A stretch of 26,324 nucleotides of DNA, taken from positions 1 to 26,324 of the forward strand of contig LUJQ01000006.1 of the NCBI GenBank assembly GCA_001689485.1. The letters are read 5' to 3'. The notes under the pieces were generated by a model, which saw only the letters and a list, made by a program, of their open reading frames with translations, had not been told where the DNA came from and searched no databases. Within the stretch, counting starts at the first letter, position 1, and each line of letters begins with the position of its first letter. The position numbers and the translations under genes were made by a program. Positions 1 to 5,641 of the stretch are shown one piece after another. This DNA is from Bacteroidales bacterium M6. GTDB taxonomy: Bacteria; Bacteroidota; Bacteroidia; Bacteroidales; Muribaculaceae.

Positions 1-54
1 TGGGAACATTGGCTATGTAAGAAATTCAGAACTTATGACTATGACCCCGACTGA
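1..54 (+). CDS. C-terminal end of an unknown protein (5' truncated)
   Basis: The frame beginning at base 1 is open through WEHWLCKKFRTYDYDPD and stops with TGA at 52-54. The gene would begin upstream of the window. It sits directly before the plus-strand early operon and would be its preceding member. Only 17 residues are visible, so no family can be named. The frame could also be open by chance. Confidence 0.4.
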   Translation, partial: WEHWLCKKFRTYDYDPD

Positions 55-223
55 CCGACCGCAGAAACCGAGGGAGTGCAGGTATAAGCTGTGCTGGGAT
101 TTGTGTAAGCTAAAAGTAGAACTATACGGGGCTTTCAGCTCTGCAAGTATATGCAAGTACATAAATAGCCCCTTTCATTGCCCCGACTTCACCCCGAAAA
201 CAAAAGAGAAAGATGGAAGATAG
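35..223 (+). CDS. Possible small Cys-containing protein (62 aa)
   Basis: An open frame starts ATGACTATG inside the tail of the preceding frame and ends 11 nt inside the next gene. It would bridge the only gap in an otherwise overlapping operon. The product has five cysteines in the middle (RECRYKLCWDLCK, ICKY, FHC) and a charged C-terminus, so a small zinc-binding protein is possible. Against it, the same bases contain a GGGGCT/AGCCCC inverted repeat and the composition differs from the neighbours. This may be a non-coding spacer. No family recognised. Confidence 0.35.
   Translation: MTMTPTDRPQKPRECRYKLCWDLCKLKVELYGAFSSASICKYINSPFHCPDFTPKTKEKDGR
128..175 (+). other. GC-rich hairpin followed by a short T-tract
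   Basis: GGGGCT (128-133) can pair with AGCCCC (167-172), followed by TTTC. The 33-nt loop contains TGCAAGTA twice. It could be a weak terminator or a leader structure ahead of the gene at 213. It overlaps the uncertain frame 35-223, so only one of the two readings may be functional. Confidence 0.3.
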
Positions 224-416
224 AATGATACTTGCCGCCTTGAACTATTGTCGGGAACTCTTGCATATTAAAGGATTCTTGACAGATGCGGAAAACGATA
301 AAATTCATACGCGCATTAAGAAGTTTCAAGACAAAAAACAGATAGGAATCAGCGAAGCACAACTTATGAGTGTGGAATTGAAATATGACGATAACGCTAA
401 AGACGAACAACTATGA
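213..416 (+). CDS. Small hypothetical phage protein (67 aa)
   Basis: A 67-residue soluble protein preceded by an A/G-rich stretch (AAAAGAGAAAG) that can serve as the initiation region. Its stop overlaps the next start in ATGA fashion (413-416), so it is translated in the same operon. The sequence is helical and charged, with a KFQDKKQIG segment and no membrane segment. I do not recognise a domain. Being first in a run that ends with the replicative helicase, it is probably an early gene. Confidence 0.7.
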   Translation: MEDRMILAALNYCRELLHIKGFLTDAENDKIHTRIKKFQDKKQIGISEAQLMSVELKYDDNAKDEQL

Positions 417-871
417 ACCCCGAAGACTACGTTTCCTACCCCATCGCCCTTGCGCTGAAGAAGGCGGGGTTTGATTTAGCAGTCAATCATTATTATGATG
501 AAAAGGGAGATTTAGTTGAATCACTTGCAGATTATAATAATGAAGATTCTTTTAATTCACAAGAAACTGCTTATGATGACTTCAATCATGGTTATTGTGA
601 TGAAATTTCATGTTCTGCGCCAACTTTGGCGCAAGCTCAGAAGTGGTTGAGAGAAAAAGGAATCCATATTTCAGTGAACCCATATATGGGCTACGATGTA
701 GATGCGGATGGTGCATTATACAATGAATATCCTTCATGGGGATTTGAATTGATGGACGTAGCGAGTGCCGATTTTATGAATGATGCAGGTGGCAATCACA
801 CGTCTTACGAATCCGCCCTCTCAGCCGGAATCGCTGCTGCGTTGGAACTGGTTGAAAAGAAAGGAGAGTGA
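413..871 (+). CDS. Hypothetical phage protein with SAPTLAQAQKWLRE motif (152 aa)
   Basis: The start overlaps the previous stop (ATGA). The middle of the protein (about residues 67-95) carries CSAPTLAQAQKWLREKGIHISV followed by a Tyr-rich stretch, a pattern I recall from many Bacteroides phage and prophage proteins without assigned function. The N-terminal half is strongly acidic, with no transmembrane segment. The C-terminal YESALSAGIAAALELVEKKG helix completes the pattern. Role unknown. Position in the early operon suggests a replication- or host-takeover-phase gene. Confidence 0.8.
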   Translation: MNPEDYVSYPIALALKKAGFDLAVNHYYDEKGDLVESLADYNNEDSFNSQETAYDDFNHGYCDEISCSAPTLAQAQKWLREKGIHISVNPYMGYDVDADGALYNEYPSWGFELMDVASADFMNDAGGNHTSYESALSAGIAAALELVEKKGE

Positions 872-872
872 T

Positions 873-1202
873 ATGACACAAGAACGAGAAAGGTGTAAGT
901 TTTATGTCGGTTGCGGTGAATGTGGCTTTGATGAGCAGGCGTATACCCGGTGCCTTCTTGGAAGCCATCACAAGCAATGCAACCTCTATGAAGCCAAAGA
1001 ACGACATGTCGGCTACCCTGCCGATATGGATATGACGCAGGACGAGATAATGAAAGCGGAATATCGGCTGAATATGCCAAAGCCAATCGGTAGGCTTATC
1101 CATGAGCCAACACGTCATTCGCTCGCAGTCTACAAACCTATATCCCGATTCCATGCACTCATGCTGAGGTGGTGTTTCGGGGTGAAATTTGAGAAGATAT
1201 GA
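873..1202 (+). CDS. Cys-rich hypothetical protein (109 aa)
   Basis: I chose the ATG at 873, one base after the preceding stop and behind AAAGGAGAG. The frame is open from 780, but that extension lies inside the upstream gene. The first 45 residues carry cysteines in CKFYVGCGECGF, RCLLG and QCNLYE, suggesting a bound metal. The C-terminal half is basic and aromatic (SRFHALMLRWCFGVKFE). The stop overlaps the next start as ATGA. No known family recognised, and function cannot be stated. Confidence 0.72.
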   Translation: MTQERERCKFYVGCGECGFDEQAYTRCLLGSHHKQCNLYEAKERHVGYPADMDMTQDEIMKAEYRLNMPKPIGRLIHEPTRHSLAVYKPISRFHALMLRWCFGVKFEKI

Positions 1203-1414
1203 AAACAGAATCAAGCGCAGTCAATCCCTACAACGGATTATTCGGTCAGCAAGGCTGGATATGTCCCAAATGTGGACGTGTATATTCACCGTTCACGCAG
1301 ATGTGCCTTTATTGCAAAGGCGAAACAATGGCAACATCTAATTTATGCGACAGAATAAATATCCCCGTGAATGAGGAAAAGTTGAAAGAAGACCGTAAAC
1401 AAGAAAGACTATGA
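1199..1414 (+). CDS. Small zinc-ribbon protein (71 aa)
   Basis: Residues about 19-40 read GWICPKCGRVYSPFTQMCLYC, a CxxC...CxxC zinc ribbon/knuckle. The N-terminal PYNGLF and this ribbon form a unit common in Bacteroidales phages. The C-terminal third is a charged tail (NEEKLKEDRKQER). It overlaps both neighbours by 4 nt. A nucleic-acid or protein-binding adaptor is likely from the fold type, but the actual target is unknown. Confidence 0.8.
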   Translation: MKTESSAVNPYNGLFGQQGWICPKCGRVYSPFTQMCLYCKGETMATSNLCDRINIPVNEEKLKEDRKQERL

Positions 1415-1644
1415 GTAAGACAATAGAAGAAGCGGCAAGAGAGTATGCCGCACAGGTAGATAAGAACATAGAAGAACTTTATGGCATACAGCAACCCACT
1501 TCGCTCACTTTTGGCGAATGTGCCGCTGAGTCCTTTCGGGCAGGTGTGGAACGAATGAGAGAGTATATCTTTCAAATCTACGATGACTGCGGTGGCGACA
1601 TGGATTTTGTCAAGAGGAAACTAAACAGAGGTGAAGATGAGTAA
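1411..1644 (+). CDS. Hypothetical helical protein (77 aa)
   Basis: Starts by ATGA overlap with the preceding gene and ends 8 nt inside the next one. Two helices are evident: SKTIEEAAREYAAQVDKNIE and the FGECAAESFRAGVERMREY stretch, the latter a pattern seen in many small phage proteins. The first 14 bases of the gene are identical to the first 14 bases of the next gene at 1637. Function unknown. Confidence 0.75.
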   Translation: MSKTIEEAAREYAAQVDKNIEELYGIQQPTSLTFGECAAESFRAGVERMREYIFQIYDDCGGDMDFVKRKLNRGEDE

Positions 1645-2224
1645 GACAATCAAAGAAATAAACGAAGCGATTAAAAACCTCCACCCTAAGGAAGGGCAAG
1701 TGTCGGACGGCTATCATACGTTTGATGAACTTTACGACTTCCGTAGAGCCTACAACGCCGCCCTTGTAAACACACACGTCTATCCGTGCATAAAGAGTCA
1801 CCGACATTCAGACGGAGAATTGTGCTTCGGAGGCGGTTGGTTTATCGTGCAGATGAACTTGCCAACGGGTCAGATTTCCAACCACTACGAGGATAAGTAT
1901 TGGGGCGAGTTTGACTGCAAGGAGCAAGAATGTGCCGAGCCGTGGGACGGACATACGGAATCGGATGTTTTGGCTCGGTTAACGGAGTTGAATCAGAACA
2001 GCTATCGTATGCCCCTCTCGCAGAGGCTCACTGACGAGGAAAGGGAGAGGGTGAGAAAGCTATATATAGATGCTAACGACAAGCTCAAAAGCTGTCTTAA
2101 TGCGATGAGCTATAACCAAATCTCAGAACTTGATAATGAGTACAAGAAAGGTATAAATATGGGGTTAATCCTCGCGCTGAAATACATCTTCGGCAAAGAG
2201 CTTTTCGGGGAGGGCGAGGGATGA
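1637..2224 (+). CDS. WDGHT-motif phage protein (195 aa)
   Basis: A conserved phage protein of unknown function. About residues 29-110 hold FDELYDFRRAYNAAL, KSHRHSDGELCFGGGWFIV, LPTGQISNHYE and PWDGHTESDVLARL. This ordered set is one I recall from early proteins of phages of very different hosts. I use the ATG at 1637, although a GTG six bases upstream is in frame, because it gives MSKTIKE, matching the neighbour's start. After residue 110 comes a separate charged helical extension. Ends in ATGA overlap with the next gene. Confidence 0.82.
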   Translation: MSKTIKEINEAIKNLHPKEGQVSDGYHTFDELYDFRRAYNAALVNTHVYPCIKSHRHSDGELCFGGGWFIVQMNLPTGQISNHYEDKYWGEFDCKEQECAEPWDGHTESDVLARLTELNQNSYRMPLSQRLTDEERERVRKLYIDANDKLKSCLNAMSYNQISELDNEYKKGINMGLILALKYIFGKELFGEGEG

Positions 2225-2451
2225 GCTGTGAAATCAAGACCGTTGGCGATTTGCGCAGATTCATAGCCAACCTTTCAGACGATTGTGAGATAGAGATGCG
2301 GATAAGACGTAGACTGACAGATGAAGAACTGAAATATATGCCTTACCCATATCCCTATGAAACCGAATACACGACCCTTGAATTTGACGATATTGGCGTT
2401 TCTGACAAGGTGCTGTGTTTAGGAGTTGAACTGAACAAGAACGATAAATGA
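2221..2451 (+). CDS. Small hypothetical protein (76 aa)
   Basis: A compact acidic protein starting MSCEIKTVGDLRRFIANLSDDCEI. The pattern of a short helix followed by an Asp/Glu-rich strand occurs in several small phage proteins. The centre is rich in Pro and Tyr (YMPYPYPYETEY). It overlaps upstream and downstream genes by 4 nt each, directly ahead of the helicase gene, so the two are surely co-translated. Function unknown. Confidence 0.72.
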   Translation: MSCEIKTVGDLRRFIANLSDDCEIEMRIRRRLTDEELKYMPYPYPYETEYTTLEFDDIGVSDKVLCLGVELNKNDK

Positions 2452-3944
2452 CAAGCAAAGAGACATACAACTACCTCGGCGGATGGTTTGCCGAGGGGAT
2501 GAGAAAGGCTTATGCGGAGAGCTACGGCAAGAAAGCGACCAAGCATAAGGAGTTGCAAGGCTACGGGCAGTTCGGGGATTTCAAACCGTGGGTTCAGAAT
2601 ATGCTGTGGGAGCTATTCGACAGGGTTGCATTGCGTGGCAAGGAGCGGTATCTGCTTGCCGACGGGAGCGGACGGTGTGTGTATGCCTACAACGGCAAGC
2701 ACTACGAGCGGATAGACAATCCGAAAGGGTTTGTGAGGGAGCTTGTGCGCATGGTACTACGACAACTTGAAATCGGGTTGAACTACATGGGCTGTGCTGA
2801 GAAGATAGGCAATGAGCTTATATCGACCATCACAAGCTCAGACGAGTTCCGCTATAAGCCGGACAGGCGTTATATAGCGTTCAACAACGGAGTGTTTGAC
2901 CTCAAAGACGGCAAGCTCAAAGGGCATGACGCACGGTATGTGACCGACATAGTGCTTGACTTCGACTATCGGAGCGAAAAAGAGTGCAACATGCAGTTCC
3001 GTGACGTGTGCAAGCTGTGGGGTAACTTTATCTGCAACCGTGAAACTGGAGTGTTCACCAACCCGAAGATTGCAGCCGATTTTCAGGCGTTCTGCGGAGC
3101 GTTTCTGATGAATCGTGATGATTTCAAGTTCGAGTATATGGCTTGCATCCACGGCCCCGGCTCAAACGGCAAGAGTGTGCTTGTGGATGCTGTGTCGGGC
3201 GTGTTCGGCGAGGAGTACTACTCTACTTTCACCCCGAAGCAACTGTTCAAGGAGGGCACGAGTTCATCGTTCTGCGTGTCGGACTTGGAGGGCAAGCTGC
3301 TCAACATCGTGGGCGACCTTGACCGTGCCGATTTCTCCGGCGGTGACTTCAAGCGGTTCATATCGGGCGAGAAGATACGGGCGAGGGAGCCATACGGCAA
3401 GGCGTTCCGCTTTGTCAAGCCCCCGATAATGATATGCTGCTGCAACGAGTTTCCCGAAACGGGCGATGACAGCGAGGGGCATCACAGACGCTTGCTTCCG
3501 TTTGAATCTACCCGCAAGATGTGGACGGAGAAAGACAAGGACACCACTCTGACCGCACGGCTCACTACTCCCGAAGCGAGGGCGTATATCTTCAACTGGA
3601 TATATAAGGGTTACAGACGGATTATCAACAATGATAATAAACTGCCGTTGTCGGACGATACACTGAAAGCGCAGGAGCGACTGAAAGCCAACGCCAACTC
3701 CATGCGCAGGTGGTTTGCTGGAAGCGACTATGACGTGCCAAAAGATGAAAAGGACGGGTTCTGGAAACCATTGAAAGAGCTGCATGCCGAGTATAAAGCC
3801 TATTGTGAGGATAACAACTATAATAAGCGTAGCGACCGAGACTTATCCCGTATGCTTCTGTCAAAAGGTTTACAGAAAGACCGACATGGCATTGGCACGG
3901 TATTCTTTGTCACCCGAAAGGAGATTGAGAGCGATATTTCTTAA
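2448..3944 (+). CDS. D5/P4-type SF3 helicase (phage primase C-terminal domain)
   Basis: Replicative DNA helicase of superfamily 3, a ring ATPase that opens phage replication origins. In the 498 residues: a D5-N-like region with FNNGVFDL (145-152), Walker A GPGSNGKS (236-243), Walker B LLNIVGDL (284-291), the SF3 motif C/sensor PPIMICCCNEFP with Asn333 (325-336), and a likely arginine finger in HHRRLL (345-350). The C-terminal 80 residues resemble the winged-helix end of Pox_D5 proteins. The usual N-terminal primase domain of larger members is absent, so priming must come from another protein or the host. It closes the early operon, and the stop codon lies inside the CTTAAAGTT element of the next promoter. 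Confidence 0.93.
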   Translation: MTSKETYNYLGGWFAEGMRKAYAESYGKKATKHKELQGYGQFGDFKPWVQNMLWELFDRVALRGKERYLLADGSGRCVYAYNGKHYERIDNPKGFVRELVRMVLRQLEIGLNYMGCAEKIGNELISTITSSDEFRYKPDRRYIAFNNGVFDLKDGKLKGHDARYVTDIVLDFDYRSEKECNMQFRDVCKLWGNFICNRETGVFTNPKIAADFQAFCGAFLMNRDDFKFEYMACIHGPGSNGKSVLVDAVSGVFGEEYYSTFTPKQLFKEGTSSSFCVSDLEGKLLNIVGDLDRADFSGGDFKRFISGEKIRAREPYGKAFRFVKPPIMICCCNEFPETGDDSEGHHRRLLPFESTRKMWTEKDKDTTLTARLTTPEARAYIFNWIYKGYRRIINNDNKLPLSDDTLKAQERLKANANSMRRWFAGSDYDVPKDEKDGFWKPLKELHAEYKAYCEDNNYNKRSDRDLSRMLLSKGLQKDRHGIGTVFFVTRKEIESDIS

Positions 3945-3994
3945 AGTTGTATTGCAATATTATTTGCATATATGATTTTAATTATATAACTTTG
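3940..3994 (+). promoter_or_regulatory. Bacteroidetes-type promoter with CTTAAAGTT upstream element
   Basis: CTTAAAGTT at 3940-3948, TTTG at 3963-3966, a 20-nt spacer, and TAACTTTG at 3987-3994. The last two fit the Bacteroidetes -33/-7 consensus. The 9-mer is 47 nt upstream of the -7 box, as at three other promoters here. Transcription would start near 4000 and run through the structured leader to the antirepressor gene. Confidence 0.78.
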
Positions 3995-4005
3995 CTGCGT
4001 GAAAG

Positions 4006-4103
4006 TCATACTTCGTGGAGGTTGTATGAGCAAAGATATTATGGAACATCCTTATGTGACGCTAACCTCCACCAACGAGCGCACATGGGGGTGTTCCTCT
4101 TTT
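4006..4103 (+). promoter_or_regulatory. Structured leader: two hairpins with 9-bp complementary loops
   Basis: Hairpin 1: TCATAC (4006-4011) pairs with GTATGA (4024-4029), leaving a 12-nt loop that includes GTGGAGGTT (4015-4023). Hairpin 2: 4043-4051 pairs with 4089-4097 (9 bp, one G-U), then ATGTG/CACAT and CGCT/AGCG with one bulged A, leaving the loop 4064-4077. That loop begins AACCTCCAC (4064-4072), a perfect 9-nt complement of the first loop. A U-tract (TCTTTT) follows. The start codon is at 4133. The architecture matches the leaders at 5545 and 13302, though the sequence does not. Confidence 0.65.
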
Positions 4104-4132
4104 ATCCTCAAAAAAGCAAATTCCGTTTATAT

Positions 4133-4924
4133 ATGGCAAATATTCAGATATTCAACAATCCTCAGTTTGGCGAAGTGAGAGTAGCCATGACTGAAAACGG
4201 CGAACCGCTATTCTGCCTCGCCGATGTAGCCAAAGCGTTAGGTTACTCTCGCCCAGCCGACGCAGTATCAACCCATTGCAAAGGGGTCGTTATTTTACCG
4301 ACCCCTACAAACGGCGGCGTTCAGCAAATCAAGTTTGGTAAAGAGGGCGATGTTTACCGATTGGTGATGAAATCCAAACTCCCCGAAGCGGGAATATTCC
4401 AAGATTGGGTCTGTGACGAGGTGCTTCCATCCATCCGCAAACATGGCGGCTATATAGTAGCCAATGACGATGATACGGCAGACGAACTAATGGCAAGAGC
4501 GTTAGTTGTCGCTCAAAAGACGCTCGAACGCCGCAACGAGCGCATCCGTCTCCTTGAAGCGGTTAATACAGAACAAGCCAAAGCCATAAGTGAAATGTCA
4601 CCAAAGGCAACATACTACAATATAATCCTGCAAAGTCCCTCGACAATTACCGTTACTCAAATTGCGCAGGACTATGGAATGAGCGCAAAAGCGTTTAACA
4701 AGTTGCTCAATACGCTTGGAATACAGCGAAAGGTTGGTCGCCAATGGGTGCTTTACAGCGAATATATTTCCAATGGCTACGTTCAGTCTGCAACCGAGCC
4801 AATGAAGAACTCACACAGCGGACGGAGTTATACATACTCACGCTGGACTCAGAAAGGTCGTATCTTCCTCTATAATGAGTTAAAGAACCGAGGGGTATTG
4901 CCGTTGATTGAGCAGGCGGCGTGA
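4133..4924 (+). CDS. BRO-N / KilAC antirepressor-like DNA-binding protein (263 aa)
   Basis: Phage regulator with an N-terminal Bro-N domain (about residues 10-105: FGEVRVAMTENGEPLFCLAD, VAKALGYSRPADAV, then WVCDEVLPSIRKHGGY) and a C-terminal KilAC/ANT domain (about 145-255: PKATYYNIILQSPSTITVTQ, IAQDYGMSAKAFNKLLNTLG and TQKGRIFLYNELKNRG). Bro-N binds DNA, and KilAC is typical of phage antirepressors. A short coiled linker (ERRNERIRLLEAVNTEQ) separates them. I take the ATG at 4133. The frame is open to 3947, but that part is the promoter and structured leader. A single-gene unit, followed at once by another promoter. Likely a lysis-lysogeny or early regulator. Confidence 0.9.
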   Translation: MANIQIFNNPQFGEVRVAMTENGEPLFCLADVAKALGYSRPADAVSTHCKGVVILPTPTNGGVQQIKFGKEGDVYRLVMKSKLPEAGIFQDWVCDEVLPSIRKHGGYIVANDDDTADELMARALVVAQKTLERRNERIRLLEAVNTEQAKAISEMSPKATYYNIILQSPSTITVTQIAQDYGMSAKAFNKLLNTLGIQRKVGRQWVLYSEYISNGYVQSATEPMKNSHSGRSYTYSRWTQKGRIFLYNELKNRGVLPLIEQAA

Positions 4925-4930
4925 TTTTTA

Positions 4931-4971
4931 TTTGGCACTTTCAAAAGTTTGTATTAACTTTGTAGTGCCAA
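4931..4971 (+). promoter_or_regulatory. Promoter bracketed by an inverted repeat (TTGGCACT...AGTGCCAA)
   Basis: TTTG (4931-4934), 20 nt, TAACTTTG (4955-4962). TTGGCACT (4932-4939) and AGTGCCAA (4964-4971) form a perfect 8-bp inverted repeat around the promoter core, so a dimeric repressor could cover both promoter elements. The same arrangement is found at 11268-11309. It lacks the CTTAAAGTT element of the other promoter class. Confidence 0.7.
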
Positions 4972-5172
4972 CTAAAAGAGTGTAATCACTTCCGCAGAGC
5001 TTCGGTTAATAGCTCGACATATTATCGGGCATTTTTTATGTCCTTACATAAGCCATACACGGCTGTTATACCCTTTAGAATTTTGCTCTACGGAGTGATG
5101 CTCTTTTAGTTTGGCGACGGGGTACGGCAGCCGTCTTTTTAATCTGCCTATAACGCCAAACTAAAAGAGCAA
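4964..5172 (+). promoter_or_regulatory. Candidate RNA switch leader, copy 1 (alternative pairing)
   Basis: Three copies of one segment: sense 4967-4980, antisense 5100-5116, sense 5154-5170. Antisense with the 3' copy makes a perfect 17-bp stem ending 2 nt before the ATG at 5173. Antisense with the 5' copy makes 14 bp with one bulged T. Between them lie GAGCT/AGCTC (4997-5001/5011-5015) around a loop ending CGGTTAAT, GGGCAT-U5-ATGTCC (5027-5043), and AGCC/GGCT (5051-5064). Inside the 3' stem, GACGG/CCGTC plus TTTTT (5116-5140) looks like an intrinsic terminator. A 23-codon frame (5038-5109) starts at the conserved ATG and stops in the antisense copy. All hairpins recur with compensating changes at 11301-11514. 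Confidence 0.72.
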
Positions 5173-5433
5173 ATGGAAACATTAACAATCCGACCGCGCA
5201 AAACGCGCCCTCACAAGCTCCCTGCGGAGCAACGAGAACACTTCATCGCATACTTCATGCGTCGTTATCCTATTACCAAGAAAATCAAGGTTGGCAAAAA
5301 TGCCGACAGAGCCTACACCGCACGGGCGCACTACCGCCAAAATGAAGTAAACCGCACAATCATAGTACACGCATACACCTACGAGGCTCTTGTTATCTGT
5401 ATGCAGGCGGCATACGTTTCAAGAGGTTTCTGA
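5173..5433 (+). CDS. Small basic protein behind RNA switch copy 1 (86 aa)
   Basis: The product is rich in Arg and Lys (METLTIRPRKTRPHK and YFMRRYPITKKIKVGK) with few acidic residues, as in small nucleic-acid-binding proteins. No family recognised. It is alone in its unit: the switch leader ends 2 nt before its ATG and a new promoter follows about 50 nt after its stop. Binding to its own operator repeat or leader RNA would fit this layout but is inference only. The 96-residue gene at 11515 has the same kind of leader but no evident sequence similarity. Confidence 0.75.
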   Translation: METLTIRPRKTRPHKLPAEQREHFIAYFMRRYPITKKIKVGKNADRAYTARAHYRQNEVNRTIIVHAYTYEALVICMQAAYVSRGF

Positions 5434-5485
5434 ATGTTGACGAGAGCGTGGATTATTTCGCGCTCTTGGCTTATTCTGTTATTTT

Positions 5486-5539
5486 CTTAAAGTTTGGTTA
5501 TAGATATATTGTGTGTTACGCTTGAAAATATTATATTTG
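5486..5539 (+). promoter_or_regulatory. Bacteroidetes-type promoter with CTTAAAGTT element
   Basis: CTTAAAGTT at 5486-5494, TTG at 5509-5511, a 20-nt spacer, and TATATTTG at 5532-5539. The 9-mer lies 46 nt upstream of the -7 box. The transcript would start near 5545, at the first hairpin of the kissing-loop leader, and drive the long operon 5642-11267. Confidence 0.75.
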
Positions 5540-5544
5540 CACTA

Positions 5545-5636
5545 TGAAATGTGCGAGATTTCACAGCAATGAACTTATTGGCTCAGACAAGTAGTCCTAT
5601 GCTCGCACCATCGGGCGAAAGTTTGAGCTTTTTTAT
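5545..5636 (+). promoter_or_regulatory. Kissing-loop leader RNA, copy 1
   Basis: Hairpin 1: TGAAAT/ATTTCA (5545-5550/5558-5563) closes a 7-nt loop GTGCGAG. Hairpin 2: GCTCAGAC/GTTTGAGC (5581-5588/5621-5628, one G-U), then CCTATG/CATCGG (5596-5601/5609-5614, one mismatch), closing a 7-nt loop CTCGCAC (5602-5608). The two loops are perfect complements, so a 7-bp loop-loop helix can form. A U-tract (TTTTTT, 5629-5634) follows 8 nt before the ATG at 5642, so hairpin 2 resembles a terminator. The element at 13302-13390 keeps the same fold with compensating changes. Confidence 0.75.
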
Positions 5637-5641
5637 TAGAT

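Noticed and set aside
2838..3864. Open frames on both strands inside the helicase gene
   Set aside because: The helicase frame contains all SF3 motifs in order. The others are shadows.
3947..4132. N-terminal extension of the BRO-N/KilAC protein
   Set aside because: It would translate the promoter, both leader hairpins and the U-tract. The ATG at 4133 gives a standard Bro-N start.
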